NCBI RefSeq assembly: GCF_042242105.1
Contig: NC_092013.1
Coordinates: forward strand, 1,890,001 to 1,954,000
Length of the DNA: 64,000 nt
DNA from: Pempheris klunzingeri
Lineage: Eukaryota; Chordata; Actinopteri; Acropomatiformes; Pempheridae
Direction: 5' to 3'
A program made the position numbers and the translations under genes. How positions within the stretch are numbered: position 1 is the stretch's first letter; each line of letters opens with the position of its first letter. Positions 1 through 9,685 of the stretch are shown here, in pieces. The notes beneath the pieces are model-generated. The model saw only the letters and a list, made by a program, of their open reading frames with translations. It searched no databases and was not told the origin of the DNA.

Positions 1-45
1 ATCAAGGAGCCACTGATTCAAAGCGGCCTTAGCAACAGTAACTAA

Positions 46-117
46 GGGGCGGGACTTAGAGAAAGGGCAGGTCACTCCAAACGAGCCAATGAGAGCCGAC
101 GACGTGACATCGCGAGA
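46..117 (+). promoter_or_regulatory. ZNF1 promoter: GC box, CCAAT box, TCGCGAGA motif
   Basis: A GGGGCGGG GC box (46-53), a CCAAT box (86-90) and a TCGCGAGA element (110-117) lie within 200 bp upstream of the ZNF1 start codon. The same trio recurs before ZNF2, 3, 5, 6 and 9. TCGCGAGA is known as a start-site-associated motif of CpG-rich vertebrate promoters (BANP type). The transcription start itself is not visible. Confidence 0.5.
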
Positions 118-241
118 CTACGAAGGCTCCGCGAGATCCAGCGGTGCTGCTTCGTCTGAGCCCGGAGAGTCTCCGAGGACAGAGTCCAGAGTCAGAGCAG
201 GACTACACGGTCCAGCAGGAACCACGGAGACCTGCGGGACG

Positions 242-1714
242 ATGGAGAAGCAGAAGCCGGAGCTCAGAAGACAAACAGGCTCGTCCTCTGATAGCACCGA
301 TGTTCAGGTCAGTGTTCATGACTTCAGCACGAGACCAAGACACGAGGAACAGGCTCAGGGGTCCGCGTGGCTTTCGTCTCTTTTCTTTGTCTTGATGGAT
401 TTCTGCATTTTCTCTGTGAGCGAGTGAACTCAGCAACAATAGAACAACAAATGTCCTCAGTCAAAGAACACTTTTTACTCCTTTTAGCGCTCTTTTACTT
501 CCTTTTACAAATGAAACGTACTGACCAACATTTTGAGATCACAAGTGAAGCTGGCGCCAAAGACAATGTGCTGCCGCCTGTTTGTCCGATAGAAGAACTC
601 CAAAAGTTCATTCCAATGTGCGCAAATCAAAGGGGAGGCGTCCCAGAGCGGCTCCAGACTGGAGAGACTGGACACAGCAGAGTGGAAGTGATGTTTGTGA
701 AATACAAGTTGAAAGTGAATGTTGAGAAATCCTCAAAGTGACTTTCAGACCACAGAAAGTCAGAGGGATTCAGCCCTGATGCTTTTGCCCCCAAGAGGCT
801 ACAAACAAACATCTGCTCACTGTCTCTTTGTCGCCGACATGGACACTAAACTGTCAGTGAGCCGTCAATCAAAGCGGATCTATTGTGCGTCATGTGATCA
901 TCTATTCTGATTGGCCTTCATAGAGACCATTGATCCGACTGTTAGGAACTAAAACTGGCCCATAATGATTGAGGACCAATTGATCAGATCATCCTTTCTG
1001 TAGAGGTCTGTGCCTCCCCAGGCTCCTGCAGTTGGTTGTCACAGCTGGTACTGCATTAGTCAGCCTGGACTCTGGGTTATGTTGCATAGACATGCACCAA
1101 ATGTGATTCATGGTTCTAGATAGCTCGTTCCACCATGACGTCTCATTTACTCTCTCTTTGTTGTGTGTCTGTTGCTATAGAAACGCAGAGGAAGAGATGG
1201 ACCCACTTGTCACCGCTGTCAGCACTGTGACAAATCCTTCACAACACGAAATGATTTAAAGGTTCATCAAAGATTTCATTTGGGAGAGAAACTGCACAGC
1301 TGTGACCAGTGTGGGAAAACTTTCAGTCAGTCAGCTAACTTAAGGATCCATCAACGCATTCACACTGGAGAGAAACCGTGTAGCTGTGACCAATGTGGGA
1401 AAACGTTCGCTCGATCAGCTCACTTAAGGATCCATCAACGCATTCACACTGGAGAGAAACCATATAGCTGTGACCAATGTGGGAAAACTTTCACTCAATC
1501 AGCTAGCTTAAGGAGCCATCAACGCACTCACACTGGAGAGAAACCGTATAGCTGTGACCAGTGTGGGAAAGCTTTCACTGTATCAACTACCTTAAGAATC
1601 CATCAACGCACTCATACTGGAGAGAAACCATTCTGGTGTGAGCAGTGTGGGAAAACTTTTGCTTCACAGAGTGGCCTTAGATCCCACCAAAACACTCACA
1701 CTTCATTGTTTTGA
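242..1714 (+). CDS. C2H2 zinc-finger gene ZNF1 (6 fingers, 2 exons)
   Basis: Predicted nuclear DNA-binding protein of 199 residues. Exon 1 (242-307) encodes 22 residues beginning [10 protein letters not shown] and ends in a good donor (CAG/gtcagt). Exon 2 (1181-1714) follows a pyrimidine-rich acceptor ending ctatag and continues in phase 0. It begins with a basic KRRGRDG stretch and a first finger of different style (CQHCDKSF, ending HQRFH). Five standard fingers follow, each 28 residues with C-X2-C and H-X3-H pairs and HTGEKP linkers. Residues at helix positions -1, 2, 3 and 6 read TNDV, QANI, RAHI, QASS, VTTI, SSGS. No KRAB, SCAN, BTB or other effector domain is visible, so whether it activates or represses cannot be said. 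The start is chosen by conservation of exon 1 in eight copies. An in-frame upstream ATG exists at 89 in this copy only. The protein is identical to ZNF2. Confidence 0.82.
511..741 (+). other. Conserved open frame in the ZNF1 intron, unrecognised
   Basis: A 76-codon ATG frame (begins [10 protein letters not shown], ends VEKSSK) lies between exon 1 and exon 2. It recurs nearly unchanged at 23366-23596, 30849-31079 and 48323-48553, with its 5' part cut off in ZNF2. I recognise no domain. It could be an alternative exon, a fossil coding fragment or chance, because the copies are too similar overall for conservation to mean much. Confidence 0.25.
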
Positions 1715-1754
1715 ACATTTTCCAGGGAATAGCCAGCTGTTTCCTCCTCCTCCC

Positions 1755-2822
1755 TGATATCTGTAACATCTACTGGCTCCCCGCGAGGATGCGTCCTCTC
1801 CCCTCTGTTGCACATACTGTACACCAACAGCTGCTGTAGCACATTTGAAAACCACCATATATTGAAATTTGCTGATGACACGGTCATACTGAGTCTGTTG
1901 AACAGTACTGAAACCTCTTATGGTCCTGTGGTGGATTATTTTCTAAAGTGGTGCCAGGGTTCGTTTTGTTAGAAACACACCCGCATTCTTTAATGGACAG
2001 CCCGAGATTATTCACATCATCGGCCGGAGGGTTCAGTCGGTCTCAGAAGCGCCTTTAATTCAGATTCACAGGTGAAATACAATGCAATACAACTCTGGGG
2101 TTCAGGCAGCGCCGGGCTCATGACTGGTTCTGGTCAGAGGAGCTAAGAACTGGGTTTTCCAACAGATTTTAAAGGGCAGAGTATCACAATATCACACATA
2201 ACCATTGTTTGATTGGACGCTAAGGTCCGTACGTCAGTCTCCACCAGCCGTCAGCGTTGTCTGCGTAGGCATGTATCTATCAGGAATATGTTTACAGAAC
2301 AAGAACTCTCTGTTTCTTACAATCAAGATATTACATCTGCTTCTTAAAACACTAGAGGAGACACCAGTCTGTCAGGTCACACTGACCTGTACAACGTTTG
2401 AGAAACATATGAAACACTTTATGATTTAAAGTTCTAATTTACATTGAAGACATTTTGTTGCAATATCAGAGTCAATAGTTAACAGTTTTTATCTCTGAAT
2501 GTATCAAAAACAAAGGACATGTGTATTGATTTTAGACGCTCGCAGCCCTCTCCTGACAGCACAGTGACTGATGGGCAGGATGTAGAAATTGTAGAGTCCT
2601 TTAAGTATTTAGGAACTATAATAGACAATAAACTGACATTAAGACAATTTACAAGAAAAGTCAGCAGCGCCTATTTTGTCTAAGAAAACTCTCAAAATTC
2701 CAGGTTGATTCATCCAATTTATTCTATTGTTTCAAGTGTGCATGTATTTTATGTTATGTTTTGCTTCCACTGCTGCACAAGCAATTGCCCCATTGGGGAC
2801 AAATAAAGTCATTGATTGATTG
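1755..2822 (+). mobile_element. LINE reverse-transcriptase fragment, split by a solo LTR (copy 1)
   Basis: Downstream of ZNF1 the + strand encodes recognisable non-LTR reverse-transcriptase motifs: GSPRGCVLSPLL and FADDTVI before 1960, then NVSKTKDM and FKYLGTIID after 2497. The 3' end is a tail with AATAAA (2802-2807) and short attg/gatt repeats typical of LINE ends. The element is 5'-truncated and interrupted by an LTR at 1967-2484. Its AATAAA may serve as the polyadenylation signal for ZNF1, since no other is close to the stop. Confidence 0.75.
1967..2484. mobile_element. Solo LTR inserted in the LINE (copy 1)
   Basis: The 518-bp insertion starts TGTTAG and ends TTAACA, so its tips are perfect inverted TGTTA/TAACA. 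It is flanked by a 4-bp direct repeat gttt (1963-1966 and 2485-2488). Removing the insert plus one gttt brings the two halves of the LINE frame back into register. No internal genes are present, hence a solo LTR of an LTR retroelement; the superfamily is not determined. Confidence 0.72.
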
Positions 2823-2972
2823 AAAGTCCCAGACTGTCTTTAACAATCTGACACATTCAGGAGTTGTTGAGTTTGGAGAAACTTGATGGAGGGAAACCAC
2901 CAAACTAAACTTCATCTTCTGCCTGAAATCAAGGAGCCACTGATTCAAAGCGGCCTTAGCAACAGTAACTAA

Positions 2973-3049
2973 GGGGCGGGACTTAGAGAAAGGGCAGCTC
3001 ACTCCAAACGAGCCAATAAGAGCCCGCGAGACGACGTGACATCGCGAGA
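2973..3049 (+). promoter_or_regulatory. ZNF2 promoter
   Basis: GC box 2973-2980, CCAAT 3013-3017, TCGCGAGA 3042-3049. Compared with ZNF1 the 5' leader lacks about 70 bp between the TCGCGAGA motif and the agcaggactac stretch before the ATG; ZNF3, 6 and 9 share this short form. Confidence 0.5.
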
Positions 3050-3103
3050 ACAAGCGAAGCAGGACTACACGGTCCAGCAGGAAGCACGGAGACCTGCGGG
3101 ACG

Positions 3104-3601
3104 ATGGAGAAGCAGAAGCCGGAGCTCAGAAGACAAACAGGCTCGTCCTCTGATAGCACCGATGTTCAGGTCAGTGTTCATGACTTCAGCACGAGACCAA
3201 GACACGAGGAACAGGCTCAGGGGTGTTTCAGTTCAACGAGTGACCACGTTAACTGGCGACCGTCAGCCGAATGCGTCTGTTGTTGTCATGGTTACGGCAG
3301 CTGTTGAAATCAGGACATCGGGTCCGTAGCTGGCCGTGTGAATGTCTCTTTGTTTAGTTTTCATCACAATGTCTAAACATACCGATCTGAGTCCACTTTA
3401 GAGTCGTACCTGTGGAAACGTGTCTCATAGTGGTGTGGGGTCACGTTTTGAACGCTGCTTGCTGTAACGGAAAATGTTGAAAACAGGAAGTCGACAAGCC
3501 GAACCTTCCTGTGATTGTCTGTTTTAATAAATGGATAAATATCCTAAATACCCGTCGTTTTCAGTCTTGTTTGAGTATTTGTAATGTAGACGCCCCACCC
3601 T

Positions 3602-3690
<89 letters not shown>

Positions 3691-5089
3691 CACACCCCTT
3701 TTAAATGTGAAAAATTAGTTGTTTTATTTTCCGAGATTCGAACTCGCGCCATTTTGGGAAAATAAACAAACAGCAGGGACATTCTGTGTGCGCCACTATC
3801 ATTACAGGGCCGCATCACTGACCTGTCATATAACAAGACATATAGGACACAGGCAGCGGTCTCCGGAAGACAGGAGGAAGCCAGACCAACTTGTGACCAC
3901 ACCGCCCAGTGCTGAGTGACACCGTCTCACTATTTCGTTAATGTGCTGCCGCCTGTTTGTCCGATAGAAGAACTCCAAAAGTTCATTCCAATGTGCGCAA
4001 ATCAAAGGGGAGGCGTCCCAGAGCGGCTCCAGACTGGAGAGACTGGACACAGCAGAGTGGAAGTGATGTTTGTGAAATACAAGTTGAAAGTGAATGTTGA
4101 GAAATCCTCAAAGTGACTTTCAGACCACAGAAAGTCAGAGGGATTCAGCCCTGATGCTTTTGCCCCCAAGAGGCTACAAACAAACATCTGCTCACTGTCT
4201 CTTTGTCGCCGACATGGACACTAAACTGTCAGTGAGCCGTCAATCAAAGCGGATCTATTGTGCGTCATGTGATCATCTATTCTGATTGGCCTTCATAGAG
4301 ACCATTGATCCGACTGTTAGGAACTAAAACTGGCCCATAATGATTGAGGACCAATTGATCAGATCATCCTTTCTGTAGAGGTCTGTGCCTCCCCAGGCTC
4401 CTGCAGTTGGTTGTCACAGCTGGTACTGCATTAGTCAGCCTGGACTCTGGGTTATGTTGCATAGACATGCACCAAATGTGATTCATGGTTCTAGATAGCT
4501 CGTTCCACCATGACGTCTCATTTACTCTCTCTTTGTTGTGTGTCTGTTGCTATAGAAACGCAGAGGAAGAGATGGACCCACTTGTCACCGCTGTCAGCAC
4601 TGTGACAAATCCTTCACAACACGAAATGATTTAAAGGTTCATCAAAGATTTCATTTGGGAGAGAAACTGCACAGCTGTGACCAGTGTGGGAAAACTTTCA
4701 GTCAGTCAGCTAACTTAAGGATCCATCAACGCATTCACACTGGAGAGAAACCGTGTAGCTGTGACCAATGTGGGAAAACGTTCGCTCGATCAGCTCACTT
4801 AAGGATCCATCAACGCATTCACACTGGAGAGAAACCATATAGCTGTGACCAATGTGGGAAAACTTTCACTCAATCAGCTAGCTTAAGGAGCCATCAACGC
4901 ACTCACACTGGAGAGAAACCGTATAGCTGTGACCAGTGTGGGAAAGCTTTCACTGTATCAACTACCTTAAGAATCCATCAACGCACTCATACTGGAGAGA
5001 AACCATTCTGGTGTGAGCAGTGTGGGAAAACTTTTGCTTCACAGAGTGGCCTTAGATCCCACCAAAACACTCACACTTCATTGTTTTGA
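3104..5089 (+). CDS. C2H2 zinc-finger gene ZNF2 (6 fingers), tandem duplicate of ZNF1
   Basis: Exon 1 is 3104-3169 and exon 2 is 4556-5089, giving 199 residues identical to ZNF1, including all contact residues. The donor (CAG/gtcagt) and acceptor (ctatag/AAAC) are intact. The intron differs from ZNF1: it holds the long CA run at 3603-3695, and the duplication junction at 3940 replaces the first half of the ZNF1-type intron. Being identical to ZNF1, the gene adds dosage, not a new binding specificity. A collapsed or falsely expanded assembly is the main alternative, but the different CA length argues for two real copies. Confidence 0.8.
3603..3695. repeat. (CA)n microsatellite in the ZNF2 intron
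   Basis: About 93 bp of CA dinucleotides with one cg interruption near the end. The paralogous run in the ZNF3 intron is about 12 bp shorter. It is open in both directions as TH or CV repeats, which is not coding. Confidence 0.95.
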
Positions 5090-5129
5090 ACATTTTCCAG
5101 GGAATAGCCAGCTGTTTCCTCCTCCTCCC

Positions 5130-6197
5130 TGATATCTGTAACATCTACTGGCTCCCCGCGAGGATGCGTCCTCTCCCCTCTGTTGCACATACTGTACACC
5201 AACAGCTGCTGTAGCACATTTGAAAACCACCATATATTGAAATTTGCTGATGACACGGTCATACTGAGTCTGTTGAACAGTACTGAAACCTCTTATGGTC
5301 CTGTGGTGGATTATTTTCTAAAGTGGTGCCAGGGTTCGTTTTGTTAGAAACACACCCGCATTCTTTAATGGACAGCCCGAGATTATTCACATCATCGGCC
5401 GGAGGGTTCAGTCGGTCTCAGAAGCGCCTTTAATTCAGATTCACAGGTGAAATACAATGCAATACAACTCTGGGGTTCAGGCAGCGCCGGGCTCATGACT
5501 GGTTCTGGTCAGAGGAGCTAAGAACTGGGTTTTCCAACAGATTTTAAAGGGCAGAGTATCACAATATCACACATAACCATTGTTTGATTGGACGCTAAGG
5601 TCCGTACGTCAGTCTCCACCAGCCGTCAGCGTTGTCTGCGTAGGCATGTATCTATCAGGAATATGTTTACAGAACAAGAACTCTCTGTTTCTTACAATCA
5701 AGATATTACATCTGCTTCTTAAAACACTAGAGGAGACACCAGTCTGTCAGGTCACACTGACCTGTACAACGTTTGAGAAACATATGAAACACTTTATGAT
5801 TTAAAGTTCTAATTTACATTGAAGACATTTTGTTGCAATATCAGAGTCAATAGTTAACAGTTTTTATCTCTGAATGTATCAAAAACAAAGGACATGTGTA
5901 TTGATTTTAGACGCTCGCAGCCCTCTCCTGACAGCACAGTGACTGATGGGCAGGATGTAGAAATTGTAGAGTCCTTTAAGTATTTAGGAACTATAATAGA
6001 CAATAAACTGACATTAAGACAATTTACAAGAAAAGTCAGCAGCGCCTATTTTGTCTAAGAAAACTCTCAAAATTCCAGGTTGATTCATCCAATTTATTCT
6101 ATTGTTTCAAGTGTGCATGTATTTTATGTTATGTTTTGCTTCCACTGCTGCACAAGCAATTGCCCCATTGGGGACAAATAAAGTCATTGATTGATTG
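5130..6197 (+). mobile_element. LINE fragment split by solo LTR (copy 2)
   Basis: Duplicate of the element after ZNF1 at +3375 bp, with the same reverse-transcriptase motifs, the same interruption and the same tail with an AATAAA signal. Confidence 0.75.
5342..5859. mobile_element. Solo LTR (copy 2)
   Basis: Same 518-bp TGTTAG...TTAACA element with gttt on both sides, copied with the tandem duplication and not inserted independently. Confidence 0.72.
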
Positions 6198-6347
6198 AAA
6201 GTCCCAGACTGTCTTTAACAATCTGACACATTCAGGAGTTGTTGAGTTTGGAGAAACTTGATGGAGGGAAACCACCAAACTAAACTTCATCTTCTGCCTG
6301 AAATCAAGGAGCCACTGATTCAAAGCGGCCTTAGCAACAGTAACTAA

Positions 6348-6424
6348 GGGGCGGGACTTAGAGAAAGGGCAGCTCACTCCAAACGAGCCAATAAGAGCCC
6401 GCGAGACGACGTGACATCGCGAGA
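6348..6424 (+). promoter_or_regulatory. ZNF3 promoter
   Basis: GC box 6348-6355, CCAAT 6388-6392 and TCGCGAGA 6417-6424, in the same spacing as at ZNF2. Confidence 0.5.
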
Positions 6425-6478
6425 ACAAGCGAAGCAGGACTACACGGTCCAGCAGGAAGCACGGAGACCTGCGGGACG

Positions 6479-6976
6479 ATGGAGAAGCAGAAGCCGGAGC
6501 TCAGAAGACAAACAGGCTCGTCCTCTGATAGCACCGATGTTCAGGTCAGTGTTCATGACTTCAGCACGAGACCAAGACACGAGGAACAGGCTCAGGGGTG
6601 TTTCAGTTCAACGAGTGACCACGTTAACTGGCGACCGTCAGCCGAATGCGTCTGTTGTTGTCATGGTTACGGCAGCTGTTGAAATCAGGACATCGGGTCC
6701 GTAGCTGGCCGTGTGAATGTCTCTTTGTTTAGTTTTCATCACAATGTCTAAACATACCGATCTGAGTCCACTTTAGAGTCGTACCTGTGGAAACGTGTCT
6801 CATAGTGGTGTGGGGTCACGTTTTGAACGCTGCTTGCTGTAACGGAAAATGTTGAAAACAGGAAGTCGACAAGCCGAACCTTCCTGTGATTGTCTGTTTT
6901 AATAAATGGATAAATATCCTAAATACCCGTCGTTTTCAGTCTTGTTTGAGTATTTGTAATGTAGACGCCCCACCCT

Positions 6977-7053
<77 letters not shown>

Positions 7054-9685
7054 CACACCCCTTTTAAATGTGAAAAATTAGTTGTTTTATTTTCCGAGAT
7101 TCGAACTCGCGCCATTTTGGGAAAATAAACAAACAGCAGGGACATTCTGTGTGCGCCACTATCATTACAGGGCCGCATCACTGACCTGTCATATAACAAG
7201 ACATATAGGACACAGGCAGCGGTCTCCGGAAGACAGGAGGAAGCCAGACCAACTTGTGACCACACCGCCCAGTGCTGAGTGACACCGTCTCACTATTTCG
7301 TTAGTCTGCGGCACAATAAAACAGCCCGTTACACCAGTTCTGTCAACCTGCAGTTCTGCTACAAATCAGCGACGCAAATGTCATCAGCTGCACAAGAAAA
7401 ATATAAATGTTACTCAGATGTAAAACACATAGGATTGAGGTCTGGACTCAAGATGGTCTCCAACAGGCAGGACACAAAATCATCATCAACATTGGGCCTT
7501 GCGACGCGTTCCCAATGGAACCAATATGTGCATGATGTGCATCAATCTGAAAGATAAATAAATTAGTCTTTGGAGAGAGAAAAAAAATTTATCAGATTGA
7601 TGCACATCATGCACATATTGGTTCCATTGGGAACGCGTTGCAAGGCCCAATGTTGATGATGATTTTGTGTCCTGCCTGTTGGAGACCATCTTGAGTCTAA
7701 CCTCGTCTCCATCACTTCATACTGGTGCTACCGACTGGGACAAGAGCTGATTACAGCACATCTCTGCACTGAGAAGGTGATCAGCTGCAACCCTCATGTT
7801 CCACGAGAAGAGGATGTTTGACACTAATCTGATTTCGGCCCATCCTGAATGAAATACTTTGAGTGATTGACATCTCTGTGTTTTGGTTGAGTTGTGAGCA
7901 GCAGACCTCAATCCTATGTGTTTTACATCTGAGTAACATTTATATTTTTCTTCTTCGGTAGCACCAGTATGAAGTGATGGAGACGAGGTTAGACTCAAGA
8001 TGGTCACCAACAGAGAGATCAACTAGCTTAAGCTCACTGTCTCTTTGTCGCCGACATGGACACTAAACTGTCAGTGAGCCGTCAATCAAACCGGATCTAT
8101 TGTGCGTCATGTGATCATCTATTCTGATTGGCCTTCATAGAGACCATTGATCCGACTGTTAGGAACTAAAACTGGCCCATAATGATTGAGGACCAATTGA
8201 TCAGATCATCCTTTCTGTAGAGGTCTGTGCCTCCCCAGGCTCCTGCAGTTGGTTGTCACAGCTGGTACTGCATTAGTCAGCCTGGACTCTGGGTTATGTT
8301 GCATAGACATGCACCAAATGTGATTCATGGTTCTAGATAGCTCGTTCCACCATGACGTCTCATTTACTCTCTTTGTTGTGTGTCTGTTGCTATAGAAACG
8401 CAGAGGAAGAGATGGACCCACTTGTCACCGCTGTCAGCACTGCGACAAATCCTTCACAACACGAAATGATTTAAAGGTTCATCAGAGATTTCATTTGGGA
8501 GAGAAACTACACAGCTGTGACCAGTGTGGGAAAACTTTCAGTCAGTCAGGTTACTTAAGGAGACATCAACACATTCACACTGGAGAGAAACCGTACAGCT
8601 GTGACCAATGTGGGAAAACTTTCAGTCAGTCAGGTTACTTAAGGAGACATCAACACATTCACACTGGAGAGAAACCGTACAGCTGTGACCAGTGTGGGAA
8701 AGCTTTCACTCTCTCAGCTAACTTAAGGAGACATCAACACATTCACACTGGAGAGAAACCGTACAGCTGTGACCAGTGTGGGCAAGCTTTCACTCTCTCA
8801 GCTAACTTAAGGAGACATCAACGCATTCACACTGGAGAGAAACTGTATAGCTGTGACCAGTGTGGGAAAACTTTCACTCTTTCAGCTAACTTAAGGAGAC
8901 ATCAACGCATTCACACTGGAGAGAAACCGTATAGCTGTGACCAGTGTGGGAAAGCTTTCACTCAATCAGCTAGCTTAAGGCTCCATCAACGCATTCACAC
9001 TGGAGAGAAACCGTTCTGGTGTGAGCAATGTGGAAAGATTTTCGCTCGATCAACTAGCTTAAGTACCCATCAACGCATTCACACTGGAGAGAAACCGTTC
9101 TGGTGTGACCAATGTGGAAAAACTTTCAGTCAATCAACCAATTTAAGGAGCCATCAACGCATTCACACTGGAGAGAAACCTTATAGCTGTGACCAGTGTG
9201 GGAAAACTTTCACTGAATCAGCTGACTTAAGGAGACATCAACGCATTCACACTGGAGAGAAACCGTTCTGGTGTGACCAATGTGGAAAAACTTTCAGTCA
9301 ATCTGCTACCTTAAGGATCCATCAACGCATTCACACTGGAGAGAAACCGTATGGCTGTGACCAGTGTGGGAAAACTTTCACTGAATCAGCTAGCTTAAGG
9401 AGCCATCAACGCATTCACACTGGAGAGAAACCGTATGGCTGTGACCAGTGTGGGAAAACTTTCACTGCACCAGCTAGCTTAAGGAGCCATCAGCGCATTC
9501 ACACTGTAGAGAAACCGTATAGCTGTGACCAATGTGGGAAAGCTTTCACTCAATCAAATAGCTTAAGGAGCCATCAACGCATTCACACTGGAGAGAAACC
9601 GTTCTGGTGTGACCAATGTGGGAGCACCTTTGCTTCGCAGAGTGGCCTTAGATCCCACCAAAACACTCACACTTCATTGTTTTGA
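6479..9685 (+). CDS. C2H2 zinc-finger gene ZNF3 (15 fingers, largest copy)
   Basis: Exon 1 is 6479-6544 and exon 2 is 8396-9685, giving 451 residues. After the shared first finger come 14 standard fingers with contact codes QGYR, QGYR, LANR, LANR, LANR, QASL, RTST, QTNS, EADR, QATI, EASS, AASS, QNSS, SSGS. Neighbouring repeats (the two QGYR fingers; the three LANR fingers) are almost identical in DNA, which points to recent expansion in 84-bp steps. One linker is HTVEKP instead of HTGEKP, and one finger has GQAF for GKAF; neither touches a zinc ligand. The intron holds a CA microsatellite and a foldback element. A polyadenylation signal AATAAA lies at 9927-9932. The 3' flank lacks the LINE and LTR found after ZNF1. 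Confidence 0.83.
6978..7058. repeat. (CA)n microsatellite in the ZNF3 intron
   Basis: About 81 bp of CA with one cg interruption, homologous to 3603-3695 but shorter. Further members are at 33941-33981 and 55579-55635. Confidence 0.95.
7392..8003. repeat. Intronic foldback with nested inverted repeats (ZNF3)
   Basis: Three inverted pairs are visible. Arms 7445-7550 and 7592-7697 (106 bp, one mismatch by eye) enclose a 41-bp loop. Segment 7392-7444 pairs with about 7902-7953. Segment 7686-7734 pairs with 7955-8003. The whole lies in the intron on the sense strand, so the primary transcript could form a long hairpin. No transposase or clear target-site duplication was seen; a foldback or miniature DNA transposon is the most likely origin. 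Confidence 0.8.

Larger units (their letters stand above)
565..3940 (+). repeat. Tandem duplication, unit 1 (about 3.4 kb)
   Basis: This stretch is repeated immediately at 3940-7303 at a shift of 3375 bp, falling to 3363 after a shorter CA run. It contains the ZNF1 terminal exon, LINE fragment, solo LTR, the ZNF2 promoter and exon 1, and a microsatellite. The junction at 3940 joins ttcgtta to atgtgctgcc with only one or two bases of overlap. Confidence 0.9.
3940..7303 (+). repeat. Tandem duplication, unit 2 (about 3.4 kb)
   Basis: Second copy of 565-3940. By eye it is identical through the coding exon, LINE, LTR and promoter. The clear difference is a CA run about 12 bp shorter. After 7303 the sequence continues into the ZNF3 intron, as in ZNF6 and ZNF9, so this unit reads into the original right-hand neighbour. 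Confidence 0.9.

Noticed and set aside
1696-1887. - strand 63-codon frame after each LINE-bearing ZNF
   Set aside because: Antisense shadow of the LINE reverse-transcriptase fragment.
3725-3750. tRNA-like T-arm (gattcgaactcgcgcc, - strand), also at about 7090, 34020 and 55675
   Set aside because: T-stem and loop look good, but no acceptor stem, D-arm or anticodon arm could be placed. Possibly a SINE remnant; not a tRNA gene.
3511-3902. Open frames running through the CA microsatellites on both strands
   Set aside because: They encode only TH or CV dipeptide repeats and change length between copies; these are artefacts of the microsatellite.
8495-9685. Regular 84-bp direct repeats resembling an array
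   Set aside because: They are zinc fingers in frame with HTGEKP linkers, not CRISPR or satellite DNA.
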